Origin: Chryseobacterium sp. Bi04
Lineage (GTDB): Bacteria; Bacteroidota; Bacteroidia; Flavobacteriales; Weeksellaceae
Reading direction: 5' to 3'
NCBI RefSeq assembly: GCF_918698085.1
Contig: NZ_CAKKLP010000008.1
Coordinates: 1-64,000, forward strand
Length of the DNA stretch: 64,000 nt
This document shows, piece after piece, positions 27,952 through 37,042 of the stretch (position 1 is the first letter of the stretch; each line of letters opens with the position of its first letter). The notes under the pieces are model-generated. The model did not search any database, was not told where the DNA came from, and saw only the letters and a list, made by a program, of their open reading frames with translations. The position numbers and the translations under genes were made by a program.

Positions 27952-28219
27952 ACTTTCCAGTTCTTTACGGTTTCATTACAGAATACCAACCCTTTATTAC
28001 AGCGCCTTATTTTTAGTCTGCAATCCATGTACTTTTGCTGCAGATTAATGGATGTTGTAATGAAAAATACAGGCGCTCTCATATCCGGCTTTTAATTGAT
28101 GTTGGATATTCTTTCAAGTAGATTTTATTACATTTTTTAGAACATTCATTACATTTTAAAAATAAGGGTATTTCAATATAGGTATATTCTTATCAACTTT
28201 ACATCAAAATTTAGGAATC

Positions 28220-30508
28220 ATGAATCTGGGGAAATATAAAAATATTATTTTTTACATCAGTACAATTGCATTTTTTTCGTGCCTTATGTATTGGTTTTTT
28301 GCAGAAGGAAAAACGCTGGAGATTGGAGAAAATATTACTCCCGTTAAATCTACAGGTTCTACCATGTGGGAAAACTTCACAGATTCATTTCTCACCAACC
28401 TCCACCATCCTTTAGCTCTTCTTCTTGCCCAGATTGTGACCATTATTCTGGTGGCAAAACTTTTTGGGTGGGTTTGTATAAAACTGAAACAGCCCTCTGT
28501 AATCGGAGAGATGATAGCCGGTATTGTCCTGGGACCTTCTCTTTTCGGTTTATATTTCCCTGAACTTTCAGCGTTTATTTTCCCAAAAGAATCACTACCC
28601 AACTTACAGTTTTTAAGCCAGATCGGGTTAATTCTCTTTATGTATATTGTAGGAATGGAACTCGACCTTAGTGTTCTTAGAAAAAAAGCACACGATGCCG
28701 TAGTCATCAGTCATGCCAGTATTATTATCCCTTTTGCATTGGGAGTTGGTCTTTCTTATTTCATTTATAAAGAATTTGCACCGGATGGCATTCAGTTCAG
28801 CTCATTCGCATTGTTCATCGCTATTGCCATGAGTATTACAGCATTTCCTGTACTGGCCAGAATTGTTCAGGAGCGGAATCTCCATAAAACCAAAATAGGA
28901 ACCGTTGTCATCACCTGTGCCGCAGCAGACGATATTACAGCATGGTGCATCTTAGCAGCAGTGATCGCCATTGTAAAAGCAGGGTCTTTTTCAGGGTCCG
29001 TATTTGTTATTTTAATGGCTATTCTGTACGTTTTCATTATGATAAAGGCGGTAAGGCCGTTTCTAACCAAGATTGCCGAATCACAGAAAGGAAAAGGGTT
29101 TATCAGTAAAGGGCTGGTGGCTATATTTTTTCTGGTATTAATTATCTCATCTTATGCAACAGAGGTTATCGGAATTCATGCATTGTTCGGGGCATTTATG
29201 GCTGGTGCTATTATGCCTGAAAATATAAAATTCAGAAACCTTTTTATAGAAAAAGTAGAAGATGTGGCATTGGTTCTTTTACTTCCTCTTTTCTTTGTAT
29301 TTACCGGGTTAAGAACCCAGATCGGTTTACTGAATGACATTCATCTCTGGAAAATTGGCGGCCTCATCATACTAACTGCTGTTACAGGAAAATTCGTGGG
29401 AAGTGCACTGACGGCAAAATTTTTAAAAATGAGCTGGAAAGACAGTCTCACAATAGGAGCGCTGATGAATACCAGAGGGCTAACGGAGCTTATTGTCCTC
29501 AATATAGGCTATGATTTGGGTGTTTTAGGTCCGGAATTGTTTGCTTTATTAGTGATCATGGCATTATTTACCACTTTTATGACTGGTCCGTGCCTGGATT
29601 TCATCAATTATGTTTTTAAAGGAAAAAAATCCATGGTGGAAGATGATGAGCAGGAACAGAATGATGCAAAATACAGAGTTCTTTTATCTTTCGAAACGGC
29701 AAAAGCAGGAAGTAAGCTATTGAGGCTTGCAGATAATTTCACCCGTAAAATGAATGGCAACAAAAGCGTTACCGCCATGACTATTGCTCCTGTTGACGAA
29801 CTTCATGCTTTTGATATCGAAAACTTCGAAAAAGAACAGTTTAAAAATGTCATTGAAACCTCTCAAGAGCTTCAGCTTGAAGTCACTACCCTGTTCAAAG
29901 CCTCTACAGATGTTGAAAGTGACCTGACCAATATAACCAATAAAGGAAATTATGACCTTCTTCTTATCATGTTTGGAAAATCTATGTACGAAGGAAGTTT
30001 ATTAGGCAGATTATTAGGGTTTACAACAAAAATCATCAATCCGGAAAAATTATTAAATACCGTAAAAGGAAAAGGCAATATTTTCAATACGTCTCCTTTT
30101 GATGATCTGACCCTTCAGGTGCTAGACAAAGCTACTATTCCTGTAGGAGTTCTGGTTGATAAAGAATTCACGGCAGCTGATAAGATATTTGTACCGATAT
30201 TCAACCTTAGTGATTTTCACCTGCTTGAATATGCTAAAAGACTGATCAATAATAACAATTCACAGATTATTATTCTGGATGCTGCAGGACAGATCCGGAA
30301 CAATATTGAAGTAAAAGAGCTCATCAGAAGTATTGAGCAGGTAGCCCCCAACCATATCACTCTCTATAATGAAAAAAAGATTGAGAAGGAATTCCTGAAC
30401 TCACAGGACCTCATGCTTATCAGCAGTAAAAGCTGGAAGAGCCTGATTGACACCAAAAGTTTATGGCTGTCTGATATCCCTTCTACCTTAATTATTTCAA
30501 ACCCTTAA
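28220..30508 (+). CDS. CPA2 cation:proton antiporter with cytosolic USP-like tail
   Basis: After one N-terminal membrane segment, residues 60-470 form a Na+/H+ exchanger domain of about 12 segments with GEMIAGIVLGPSLFG, ACAADDITAWCILA (the conserved DD-type ion-binding region) and NTRGLTELIVLNIG. The C-terminal about 280 residues are soluble and resemble tandem universal-stress-protein folds (DLLLIMFGKSMYEGSLLGRLLG). It probably exports Na+ or K+ and supports pH homeostasis. It stands alone, with a terminator after it. Confidence 0.9.
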   Translation: MNLGKYKNIIFYISTIAFFSCLMYWFFAEGKTLEIGENITPVKSTGSTMWENFTDSFLTNLHHPLALLLAQIVTIILVAKLFGWVCIKLKQPSVIGEMIAGIVLGPSLFGLYFPELSAFIFPKESLPNLQFLSQIGLILFMYIVGMELDLSVLRKKAHDAVVISHASIIIPFALGVGLSYFIYKEFAPDGIQFSSFALFIAIAMSITAFPVLARIVQERNLHKTKIGTVVITCAAADDITAWCILAAVIAIVKAGSFSGSVFVILMAILYVFIMIKAVRPFLTKIAESQKGKGFISKGLVAIFFLVLIISSYATEVIGIHALFGAFMAGAIMPENIKFRNLFIEKVEDVALVLLLPLFFVFTGLRTQIGLLNDIHLWKIGGLIILTAVTGKFVGSALTAKFLKMSWKDSLTIGALMNTRGLTELIVLNIGYDLGVLGPELFALLVIMALFTTFMTGPCLDFINYVFKGKKSMVEDDEQEQNDAKYRVLLSFETAKAGSKLLRLADNFTRKMNGNKSVTAMTIAPVDELHAFDIENFEKEQFKNVIETSQELQLEVTTLFKASTDVESDLTNITNKGNYDLLLIMFGKSMYEGSLLGRLLGFTTKIINPEKLLNTVKGKGNIFNTSPFDDLTLQVLDKATIPVGVLVDKEFTAADKIFVPIFNLSDFHLLEYAKRLINNNNSQIIILDAAGQIRNNIEVKELIRSIEQVAPNHITLYNEKKIEKEFLNSQDLMLISSKSWKSLIDTKSLWLSDIPSTLIISNP

Positions 30509-30604
30509 ACAGTCTGGCTGCCGGATATTTTTCTCCAGCAATACTACAATTTTATTGATCATCCAGGTTAACAATAAGTTCAATAGTATATATAAGGCCA
30601 TATA

Positions 30605-30646
30605 ATCGGCAGTATTCGTCCAATAAATACTGCCGATTTCTCTTTT
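30605..30646 (+). terminator. Terminator after the antiporter gene
   Basis: A perfect 12-bp stem ATCGGCAGTATT / AATACTGCCGAT with a 9-nt loop is followed by TTTCTCTTTTTTT. The rest of the 382-base gap 30,509-30,890 is AT-rich with no gene I can support. Confidence 0.85.
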
Positions 30647-30890
30647 TTTGGGTGAATTTTTCAGGTAACTCTGCAAAAAGAGGATAAAGATACCCTGCTT
30701 AGTGAAATAAAATAGGCAATTATTAAAAGTAGAGTTATTACAAAACAAACCTCTATATCAGAAGCTTTAAGAACCATCTTATTTTCATTACTTTTTATAA
30801 GTCAATTAAAAAACATTATTTTTTTTCACACAATATGCATTTCTGTTTCAAAATTTTAGCATATATTTAAAAAAACTTCTAATAACCATA

Positions 30891-31544
30891 GTGACTACTA
30901 CAATTAAAAAGACTTTTGCGAGTAAGCATTGGGACTATTTTATTCTGATCTGTAGAGTTCTGCTTGCGTGGCAGTTCTTATCTTTCGGATATGCTAAATT
31001 TTTCGATGACGGACAATTTGGTATTTCCGGTGAGGAATTGAATAAACCCATTAAAGACCTCAGTCTTTTTAAAGTAATGTGGTATTTATTTGACCACAAT
31101 CCATTTAAGATCATCATCGGAATTTGCCAGACGTTATGTGGAGCTTTGCTTCTCTATAATAAGACAGTAATTGTAGGAGCTCTTCTTTTTTTACCTATTG
31201 CCTTCAATATTTTAATCATGGATATCACCTTTATGGAACCTTCTATGGTTAATGGGTTTGCATCAAGACTGAGCTATTATATATTCCTTGATCTCTTAAT
31301 TCTCTATCATTATAAAGACAGAATGCTTATTGTTTTTAATGCCATTACCGGCAATATAAGCAACAGGTTTAGCCATTCTTACGGGATGTACCTTATTTCA
31401 CCAGTTCTGGCTGTTCTTTTAAGTTTACTTCCTGTAGTACCTGTGGTTCTGTTTTATCTGGTATTAGAGCCGGATCAGATGCTGCATGCACTGGGCAATG
31501 CCTGGCATGGAGTCACCAAATTAGCAAAACATTTTTTAAAATAA
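30891..31544 (+). CDS. DoxX-like integral membrane protein in the lanthipeptide locus
   Basis: The frame starts with GTG and encodes 217 residues with about five hydrophobic segments; the first (ICRVLLAWQFLSFGYAKFF) is of DoxX type. The stop lies 7 bases before the start of the precursor gene, so it is almost certainly in the same operon. Its role is unknown: it could contribute to export, immunity or redox state of the cysteine-rich product. It is not an ABC transporter. Confidence 0.75.
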   Translation: MTTTIKKTFASKHWDYFILICRVLLAWQFLSFGYAKFFDDGQFGISGEELNKPIKDLSLFKVMWYLFDHNPFKIIIGICQTLCGALLLYNKTVIVGALLFLPIAFNILIMDITFMEPSMVNGFASRLSYYIFLDLLILYHYKDRMLIVFNAITGNISNRFSHSYGMYLISPVLAVLLSLLPVVPVVLFYLVLEPDQMLHALGNAWHGVTKLAKHFLK

Positions 31545-31551
31545 AATTACC

Positions 31552-31773
31552 ATGAAAAAATCAGACAAAAAACTAACAATTTCAAAAAAGAACGTACAGA
31601 ATTTAAGCAAAAACAGCTTATTTGAAGTAAAAGGAGGTAAAGCCATTGGTGCTGGTGACGATTTAGGATTGTTTACTGCAGGATGTTCAGACGGATGTAT
31701 GTCTAACTTTATGCATACTCACCTGTTAAACTGTTCAAAAGCAAACTGTACAGCAGATTGCGGTAACTGCTAA
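31552..31773 (+). CDS. Class I lanthipeptide precursor
   Basis: This 73-residue peptide has a Lys-rich leader (KKLTISKKNVQNLSKNSLFE) ending in VKGGK, followed by a core with six Cys and six Ser/Thr. All cysteines lie in the last 30 residues (GCSDGC, NCSKANC, ADCGNC). The 1:1 ratio would allow up to six (methyl)lanthionine rings. Double glycine at residues 29-30 is a plausible leader cleavage site. LanB and LanC genes follow directly, which confirms the assignment. Confidence 0.88.
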   Translation: MKKSDKKLTISKKNVQNLSKNSLFEVKGGKAIGAGDDLGLFTAGCSDGCMSNFMHTHLLNCSKANCTADCGNC

Positions 31774-31814
31774 TTAACATTTGATCTCTTTTGTCATCTC
31801 CAACGTAAAATAAT

Positions 31815-34800
31815 ATGTCTTCAAAGCAATATACTCCATTTCATTACACCATATTGAGAACTCCGGTTCTTTCACCTGATGATCTAGACAAGTTTTATTC
31901 TTCATCGGATGTTATTGAAAATATTTCCTGTAATGATGCTATTATGGATGCTATTAAACTGTCGTCATTAAACTTTTACCATGAGGTGACAAAAGAGTTT
32001 TCTAAAAAGAATCCTGAACAAAAGGAAAAATTAGAAATATCATTATACAAATATCTTTCTCGATATACGACACGCCCTACACCTTTTGGGCTGTTTTCAG
32101 GACTGGGTGCTCTTAAAGCCTCATCGGAAACAGCTGATAAAAAGATTTACTGGAATACATCCTATCCCAGACTCAGGCTAGATTCAGACTACGTATACAA
32201 AGCAGTGCACTCACTGAAAACACACGAATCCTACCTTACCAACAATACCTTGTATGAAATCTTTGATGAATACAAGTATTTGCAGTGCTACACAGGAATC
32301 ATTGGCAGAGACTACCGATTGGTAACCATAGAAAGTAATGAATACATTGGTTCCGTTATCGAGTTCTGCAGATCAGAAAAAACTTCTGAAGAAATTATCA
32401 ATTATATTAAAGAAGAAAACGAAGTTACTCAAAGTGAAGCTGAGGATTTCTTCAATGAACTAAAGGATGAACAGATCATCAATTCATCTTTATCTTACTC
32501 AGGAACCGAAACCGGAAACCTGATCAACAAAATATATAAAAATGTAGATATACCAGGCTTTAATGAGCTAAAAGAGTATATAGACAAGTCTAATCAAGGA
32601 AATAATATCCCTGAAATCCTGTCACTTCCTAATCAGAAAAAGGTACCTCTTCATGTAGACCTTTATTTTGAAACTTCAAATACAATGAGCAAAAAGTTCA
32701 TTGAAGATATTCAGAAAAGTGATGCGATTTTCGAAAGATTCAGCATATTAGAAAACCAGACTCCTTACAGGATCACTCATTTCAAAAAACAATTCAGCAA
32801 AAAATATGACCAGCAGGAAGTCAGTTTACTCCATGCACTCGATATTGAGTTCGGAGTCGGCTATGGAAAATTTGTCAACTCAGATAATATAGACAGCAGT
32901 ACTCTCATTTTAGGCTGGCCCAATGAATCCATCAAGGAGGATCATCTTAGTCTCAACAGGAAAGAAGTTCAGTACTCTCATGCCATCATTGATTGTATTA
33001 AAAACAAAAAAAATACTATTGATCTCCATGTATTAAGTAAAAACCAGGAAGTTTTTCTTCCCGAAAAAGTGAATCAGTCTTTCCCATTTAAATCCTATAA
33101 AGTATCTATTTTTCTCGATAAAGAAACTAATAATCCCGTTTATTTTATTGATTATATCTCGTTCCATTCTCCACGAAAAATATTGGGACGGTTTTCAGAT
33201 CATAAAGAGATAAGTAATTTATTAGATGATATTCATGATCAGGAAAAAAAGATCTATGGTAAAGACACCGTCATTGCCGAAATTGTACATCTTCCTTCGG
33301 AAAAAATAGGAAATGTCATTGAAAGAAAAATTAATACTGAATATTACATAGGATACATTGATGAAAGCAGCAACAGAAAGAAAATTCATCTGAATGATCT
33401 GTATATTTCTATTGTAAATGACCAGATTGTGTTACGCTCTAAAGCATTAAATAAGTACGTAATTCCGGTTTTTTCCAATGCCTACAATATCATGCATCCC
33501 ACTAACAGTCCGATTTTTGAGTTTCTGCTGGATTTTCAGGCCCAGCAAAATCATAGTCTCCTGATCAATGAAGACAGGCTGCTGGATATTTTTAAATTTT
33601 TTCCAAGATTGCAAAAAGGAAATTTCATTGTCAAAAAAGCTTCATGGCTTATTGAATATCATGACTTTTTCACAAATAAAAATACAAGTGTTACAGAAGC
33701 CCTTACAGCATTTGATGAAAACCTTACAAAGCTTAATATCAGGAGAAATTTCTTCATTTCACAGGGTGACAATGAACTGTATATCCATTTGAAGTTTGAA
33801 ATTTCAAAGAAAACCTTTTTAACAGAACTGAAAAAGAAACAAAAATTAAAAATAATAGAGTCCTTAATTGACGAATTTACTCCGGTAACCTATAATCAGG
33901 ATGGAAATACCATCAATAATGAGTTTCTGCTGTTTTTCAAAAACGAAGGCCGGGAACTGAAAGAAGAGCACCCGATTCCCGCTGTGAAAACCTCTGATAT
34001 TCCCAGGTCCTTGTTTCCGGATATTGATAACTGCATTTATCTGAAAATTTATACAGGTAAAGTATTTGCAGACTTTTTCATATGCGAAACGGTAGGAATT
34101 TTAAACTTTTTACAGGCTAATACACTTATAGATAAGTTTTTCTATATTAAATTTTATGATCCCGAGTTTCATATAAGACTAAGAATTTTTGCACCCAAAA
34201 GCAATCATGGAGAGATAAAATCCCATATCAATGCGCTTATAAAGAAATACCTTACCGGGAAAATACAAAAGATATCTTATGACACCTATGACAGGGAATT
34301 AGAGCGCTACGAAGGAAATAACACCAAAATATTTGAAAAGATATTTTATTATGATTCTCTTGTTTCCGCGGCAATCATTGAGAAAAATATTGAAGAAAAC
34401 AATACTGATATTCTCTGGATGTACCCTATCAAACACATGCTTTTCTATTTTAAATTATTCAATCTCAATACGGAAGCCCAATTAAACTTTGTAAGTGGAG
34501 TAAAAAGCAGCCTGGCTAAGGAGTTTAATATGTCACCCTTGAAAACCTCTTTTATCAATGCAAAATTTAAAGGTTTCTCCGGAGAAATTGAGAATATTAT
34601 ATCTGAAAAAAATGGTATATTATCAGCGATTCACACTCAATTTTCCAAGGATATCCAGGGAGATTTACCCGCTTTACTTGATCAAAACTCCTATAAGAAC
34701 CTGGCCAATATTATCCATATGCATATTATCAGGGTGGTACGAAGTGATAACAGGCTTCACGAATATTTAATGTACTGCTTCCTTGAAAAAATTTTAAAAA

Positions 34801-34850
34801 AACAATTCTTCAGCTTACAAACAAATGCCAATACTTCAACACCTCTGTAA
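31815..34850 (+). CDS. Lantibiotic dehydratase LanB (full length)
   Basis: LanB dehydrates Ser/Thr of the precursor through glutamyl-tRNA-dependent glutamylation and elimination. At 1011 aa both domains are present: the N-terminal glutamylation domain (YLSRYTTRPTPFGLFSGLG near residue 80) and the C-terminal SpaB_C elimination domain (IYLKIYTGKVFADFFICE and FFYIKFYDPEFHIRLRIF near residues 745-795). It starts 42 bases after the precursor gene and overlaps lanC by 26 bases. Confidence 0.95.
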   Translation: MSSKQYTPFHYTILRTPVLSPDDLDKFYSSSDVIENISCNDAIMDAIKLSSLNFYHEVTKEFSKKNPEQKEKLEISLYKYLSRYTTRPTPFGLFSGLGALKASSETADKKIYWNTSYPRLRLDSDYVYKAVHSLKTHESYLTNNTLYEIFDEYKYLQCYTGIIGRDYRLVTIESNEYIGSVIEFCRSEKTSEEIINYIKEENEVTQSEAEDFFNELKDEQIINSSLSYSGTETGNLINKIYKNVDIPGFNELKEYIDKSNQGNNIPEILSLPNQKKVPLHVDLYFETSNTMSKKFIEDIQKSDAIFERFSILENQTPYRITHFKKQFSKKYDQQEVSLLHALDIEFGVGYGKFVNSDNIDSSTLILGWPNESIKEDHLSLNRKEVQYSHAIIDCIKNKKNTIDLHVLSKNQEVFLPEKVNQSFPFKSYKVSIFLDKETNNPVYFIDYISFHSPRKILGRFSDHKEISNLLDDIHDQEKKIYGKDTVIAEIVHLPSEKIGNVIERKINTEYYIGYIDESSNRKKIHLNDLYISIVNDQIVLRSKALNKYVIPVFSNAYNIMHPTNSPIFEFLLDFQAQQNHSLLINEDRLLDIFKFFPRLQKGNFIVKKASWLIEYHDFFTNKNTSVTEALTAFDENLTKLNIRRNFFISQGDNELYIHLKFEISKKTFLTELKKKQKLKIIESLIDEFTPVTYNQDGNTINNEFLLFFKNEGRELKEEHPIPAVKTSDIPRSLFPDIDNCIYLKIYTGKVFADFFICETVGILNFLQANTLIDKFFYIKFYDPEFHIRLRIFAPKSNHGEIKSHINALIKKYLTGKIQKISYDTYDRELERYEGNNTKIFEKIFYYDSLVSAAIIEKNIEENNTDILWMYPIKHMLFYFKLFNLNTEAQLNFVSGVKSSLAKEFNMSPLKTSFINAKFKGFSGEIENIISEKNGILSAIHTQFSKDIQGDLPALLDQNSYKNLANIIHMHIIRVVRSDNRLHEYLMYCFLEKILKKQFFSLQTNANTSTPL

Positions 34851-35952
34851 AAACATCTTAGACTACGAGCATAGCCACGTTGGATTAATGAATGGAGCCT
34901 GCTCAGAGTTATTATTTATTCACCATTATTTTAATGCTTATCCTGAGCTTTATAATAAAACGGTAGAAAAAAAAATTGACCGGTATAAAGATTTAATCTT
35001 CGATCATATAGAAAATGAAAGAATTGACCTTTCCTATGCGGCAGGGTTATCCGGTATTTTATCTTCTGCCTCCTATTTACAGGAATCTCAATGGTGTTCT
35101 CTTGATTTTCTGGACATTGAAGATATTGGAGAGATAATGGTAGAAGAAGCTATTGCTCAGTTTCAGAATCATAATTTTGATTTCTTTTATGGTGGAATCG
35201 GTATGGTGATGCCTTTCATGAACAAACAGATGGATATCCGAAAACTGGATCCTGGCTTACTGCACACATTAAAAAAAACAATCATTAAAACGAAGACAGA
35301 TTTATTCTGGCAAAACCCAAAAGATAAGGCAGAAAACATTTCCAATTTTGGCGTTTCTCATGGCTTTCTTCCCAATCTTCTAGTACTGGCCTATATCGCA
35401 GATTCGGATTCTGATATTTCTTTTATCAGACAAACCGTATCAGAATTTATGGCCTATGCTTCGATGGAAGATACAGTATCCGTATTCCCTTCAGTAATCG
35501 AAACCAATAAAGAAAAGTCAAAATATGCTTCCCGACTGGCCTGGTGCTACGGTGACCTGGGGATATCCTGTGTTCTCTATAAAATTGGCGAGCTCATTCA
35601 GGATAAATCTTTACAGGATCAGGCATTACAAATACTGTTAAAAACCACTGTCAGAAAACATGATGATTCCAGTAAAGTAACCGATGCTTCACTTTGTCAT
35701 GGGAGTGCAGGAATTTCTTCGATATACGATTCATTTTATAACCGCACTCAAAACCCGGCGTTCAGACAGGCCGGAGAATATTGGCATGGGATCACTCATT
35801 CTTATTATACTCCTGAAAATAAGGAATGCTGCTTTTTATATAAAGCAGCGGATGAATATGTCTATAACCCGGGATTACTGGAAGGGTTAGCGGGGATAGG
35901 GCTGTCTCTTTTGGATAAAAAAGACTGGTCCGGCATCTTATTGATTGAATAA
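34825..35952 (+). CDS. Lanthionine synthetase C-like cyclase LanC
   Basis: LanC is the zinc-dependent cyclase that joins Cys thiols to dehydroalanine/dehydrobutyrine. Zinc-ligand regions are visible as LAWCYGDLG near residue 240 and SLCHGSAGIS near residue 289; the Gly-rich repeats of the alpha/alpha toroid (GLSGIL, GGIGMV, GLAGIGL) are present. At 375 aa it is standard. It overlaps the lanB end. No transporter or leader peptidase gene follows in the window. Confidence 0.93.
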   Translation: MPILQHLCKNILDYEHSHVGLMNGACSELLFIHHYFNAYPELYNKTVEKKIDRYKDLIFDHIENERIDLSYAAGLSGILSSASYLQESQWCSLDFLDIEDIGEIMVEEAIAQFQNHNFDFFYGGIGMVMPFMNKQMDIRKLDPGLLHTLKKTIIKTKTDLFWQNPKDKAENISNFGVSHGFLPNLLVLAYIADSDSDISFIRQTVSEFMAYASMEDTVSVFPSVIETNKEKSKYASRLAWCYGDLGISCVLYKIGELIQDKSLQDQALQILLKTTVRKHDDSSKVTDASLCHGSAGISSIYDSFYNRTQNPAFRQAGEYWHGITHSYYTPENKECCFLYKAADEYVYNPGLLEGLAGIGLSLLDKKDWSGILLIE

Positions 35953-36069
35953 ATACACAATAAAATCAAAAATTTGATATTTTTTTCTTAAATAAAAGGA
36001 AAAATACATATTTTTATATCCGAAAGTAACAATATTTAACAAATATCAACCATTTAAATACGATACGCA

Positions 36070-36609
36070 ATGTGCCGATATGCCATGACGGTTTACAAAG
36101 GTCATTATGCTTGTTTTAACTGTCAGAAAACATTCAAACGCCGCATTTTACACGATGTGGATAGGGATTCTCAGGTTTCAGTAGAAGCCAAATGTCCTGA
36201 GTGCGGAAAACTGATGGCCAATATGGGGTTGGATTTTGAATCACCCTCAAAAAATGATCATAAAAGATGGGCGCATATCCGGGATCTGTATACAGTAGGC
36301 ATCACTTTTCATTCCTGCGGATGTTCCGGTCCGGGATATATTCCTCAGGATCGAAAGGCTATTATCACTTATCTTGAAAAAATCCGCGCAGAATATATGC
36401 ACTCGCTGGTGTATTGGAGATACCGCATAGAACCGGAAACCAAAAGAGAACGTGAACTGGAATACCAGAAAAACGGGTCTCAGCTATGGACGGTGAACCG
36501 GGATGCTTTTAAGAAAACAGTGACTAATCAGGAAGGAATAAATTATTGGATCAATAAAATCAAAGAAGTTGAAGAGCGTCTTGCCCTTATCCAAAATTCA
36601 AACAACTGA
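36070..36609 (+). CDS. Zinc-ribbon hypothetical protein
   Basis: This 179-residue protein begins with MCRYAMTVYKGHYACFNCQKTF; two CxxC pairs (CFNC near residue 15, CPEC near residue 57) fit one zinc ribbon, and a further SCGCSG occurs near residue 88. The C-terminal half is helical and charged. I do not recognise the function. It lies 117 bases after lanC in the same direction, so membership in the lanthipeptide operon is possible but not shown. Its stop overlaps the next small frame (ATGA). Confidence 0.7.
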   Translation: MCRYAMTVYKGHYACFNCQKTFKRRILHDVDRDSQVSVEAKCPECGKLMANMGLDFESPSKNDHKRWAHIRDLYTVGITFHSCGCSGPGYIPQDRKAIITYLEKIRAEYMHSLVYWRYRIEPETKRERELEYQKNGSQLWTVNRDAFKKTVTNQEGINYWINKIKEVEERLALIQNSNN

Positions 36610-36838
36610 TGGCACTAAAATCCGCCATAGAACCCGATTTAAAAACAGCAGAAACCGATACCCCTGAATTCTCAAATAATTCTGGATTAGTACAGCCCAT
36701 GTAAATCTTTCCGGTGATGAAGACCTCACAGCCTATCGCCAGCTGGAATCTGAACTACAACAAATCACTCAGAAAAACATCTCACAGCACAAGTACAGCA
36801 TGGAATGGTGGAGGAACAATCATCTATATACTCACTAA
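36609..36838 (+). pseudogene. Small frameshifted ORF after the zinc-ribbon gene
   Basis: An ATG overlapping the previous stop opens 31 codons ending at 36704. The other frame continues from about 36,684 to the stop at 36,838 and reads convincingly as protein (ISTAHVNLSGDEDLTAYRQ, then ESELQQITQKN, MEWWRNNHLYTH). Restoring one missing base near 36,660-36,690 would give a 76-residue protein. Either it is decayed or there is a sequencing error; no homolog is recognised. Confidence 0.45.
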
Positions 36839-36903
36839 CAGCAAATAACACATTATCTCTATATAATTTCAATCAGAAATTTCATAAGTTTAAAAAAATT
36901 TTA

Positions 36904-36911
36904 TACCTTCG
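36904..36911 (+). promoter_or_regulatory. -7 box for the tyrA leader transcript
   Basis: TACCTTCG followed by C is a one-base variant of TAnnTTTG. The same TTCG variant is seen before the lipoprotein gene at 19,616. The GTG of the leader ORF begins 4 nt downstream. Confidence 0.5.
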
Positions 36912-36915
36912 CTTT

Positions 36916-36972
36916 GTGAATTTTAACAACGGAACATATTATTATAGAATTTTTAACTCAGATCTGGGATAG
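36916..36972 (+). CDS. tyrA leader peptide (Tyr attenuator)
   Basis: A GTG-initiated frame encodes MNFNNGTYYYRIFNSDLG with three consecutive TAT (Tyr) codons at 36937-36945 and two Phe codons. It lies between a -7 box and a strong terminator in front of tyrA. The segment GGATAGGG around its stop can pair with CCTCGTCC, the 5' arm of the terminator, with one mismatch. This is the logic of ribosome-mediated attenuation responding to tyrosyl-tRNA. Confidence 0.75.
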   Translation: MNFNNGTYYYRIFNSDLG

Positions 36973-36994
36973 GGATTCTTATGAACATAATTTA

Positions 36995-37023
36995 AAACCT
37001 CGTCCTGGACGGGGTTTTTTTTA
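36995..37023 (+). terminator. tyrA attenuator terminator
   Basis: The stem AAACCTCGTC / GACGGGGTTT (10 bp, one wobble) with a CTG loop is followed by eight T. It stands 20 bases upstream of the tyrA ATG, where an ordinary gene end does not explain it. Confidence 0.85.
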
Positions 37024-37042
37024 TTTAAAACCAATTTAAAAG

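Noticed and set aside
30497..30748. 83-aa minus-strand reading frame after the antiporter gene
   Set aside because: It overlaps the terminator hairpin and has no protein-like composition or start context.
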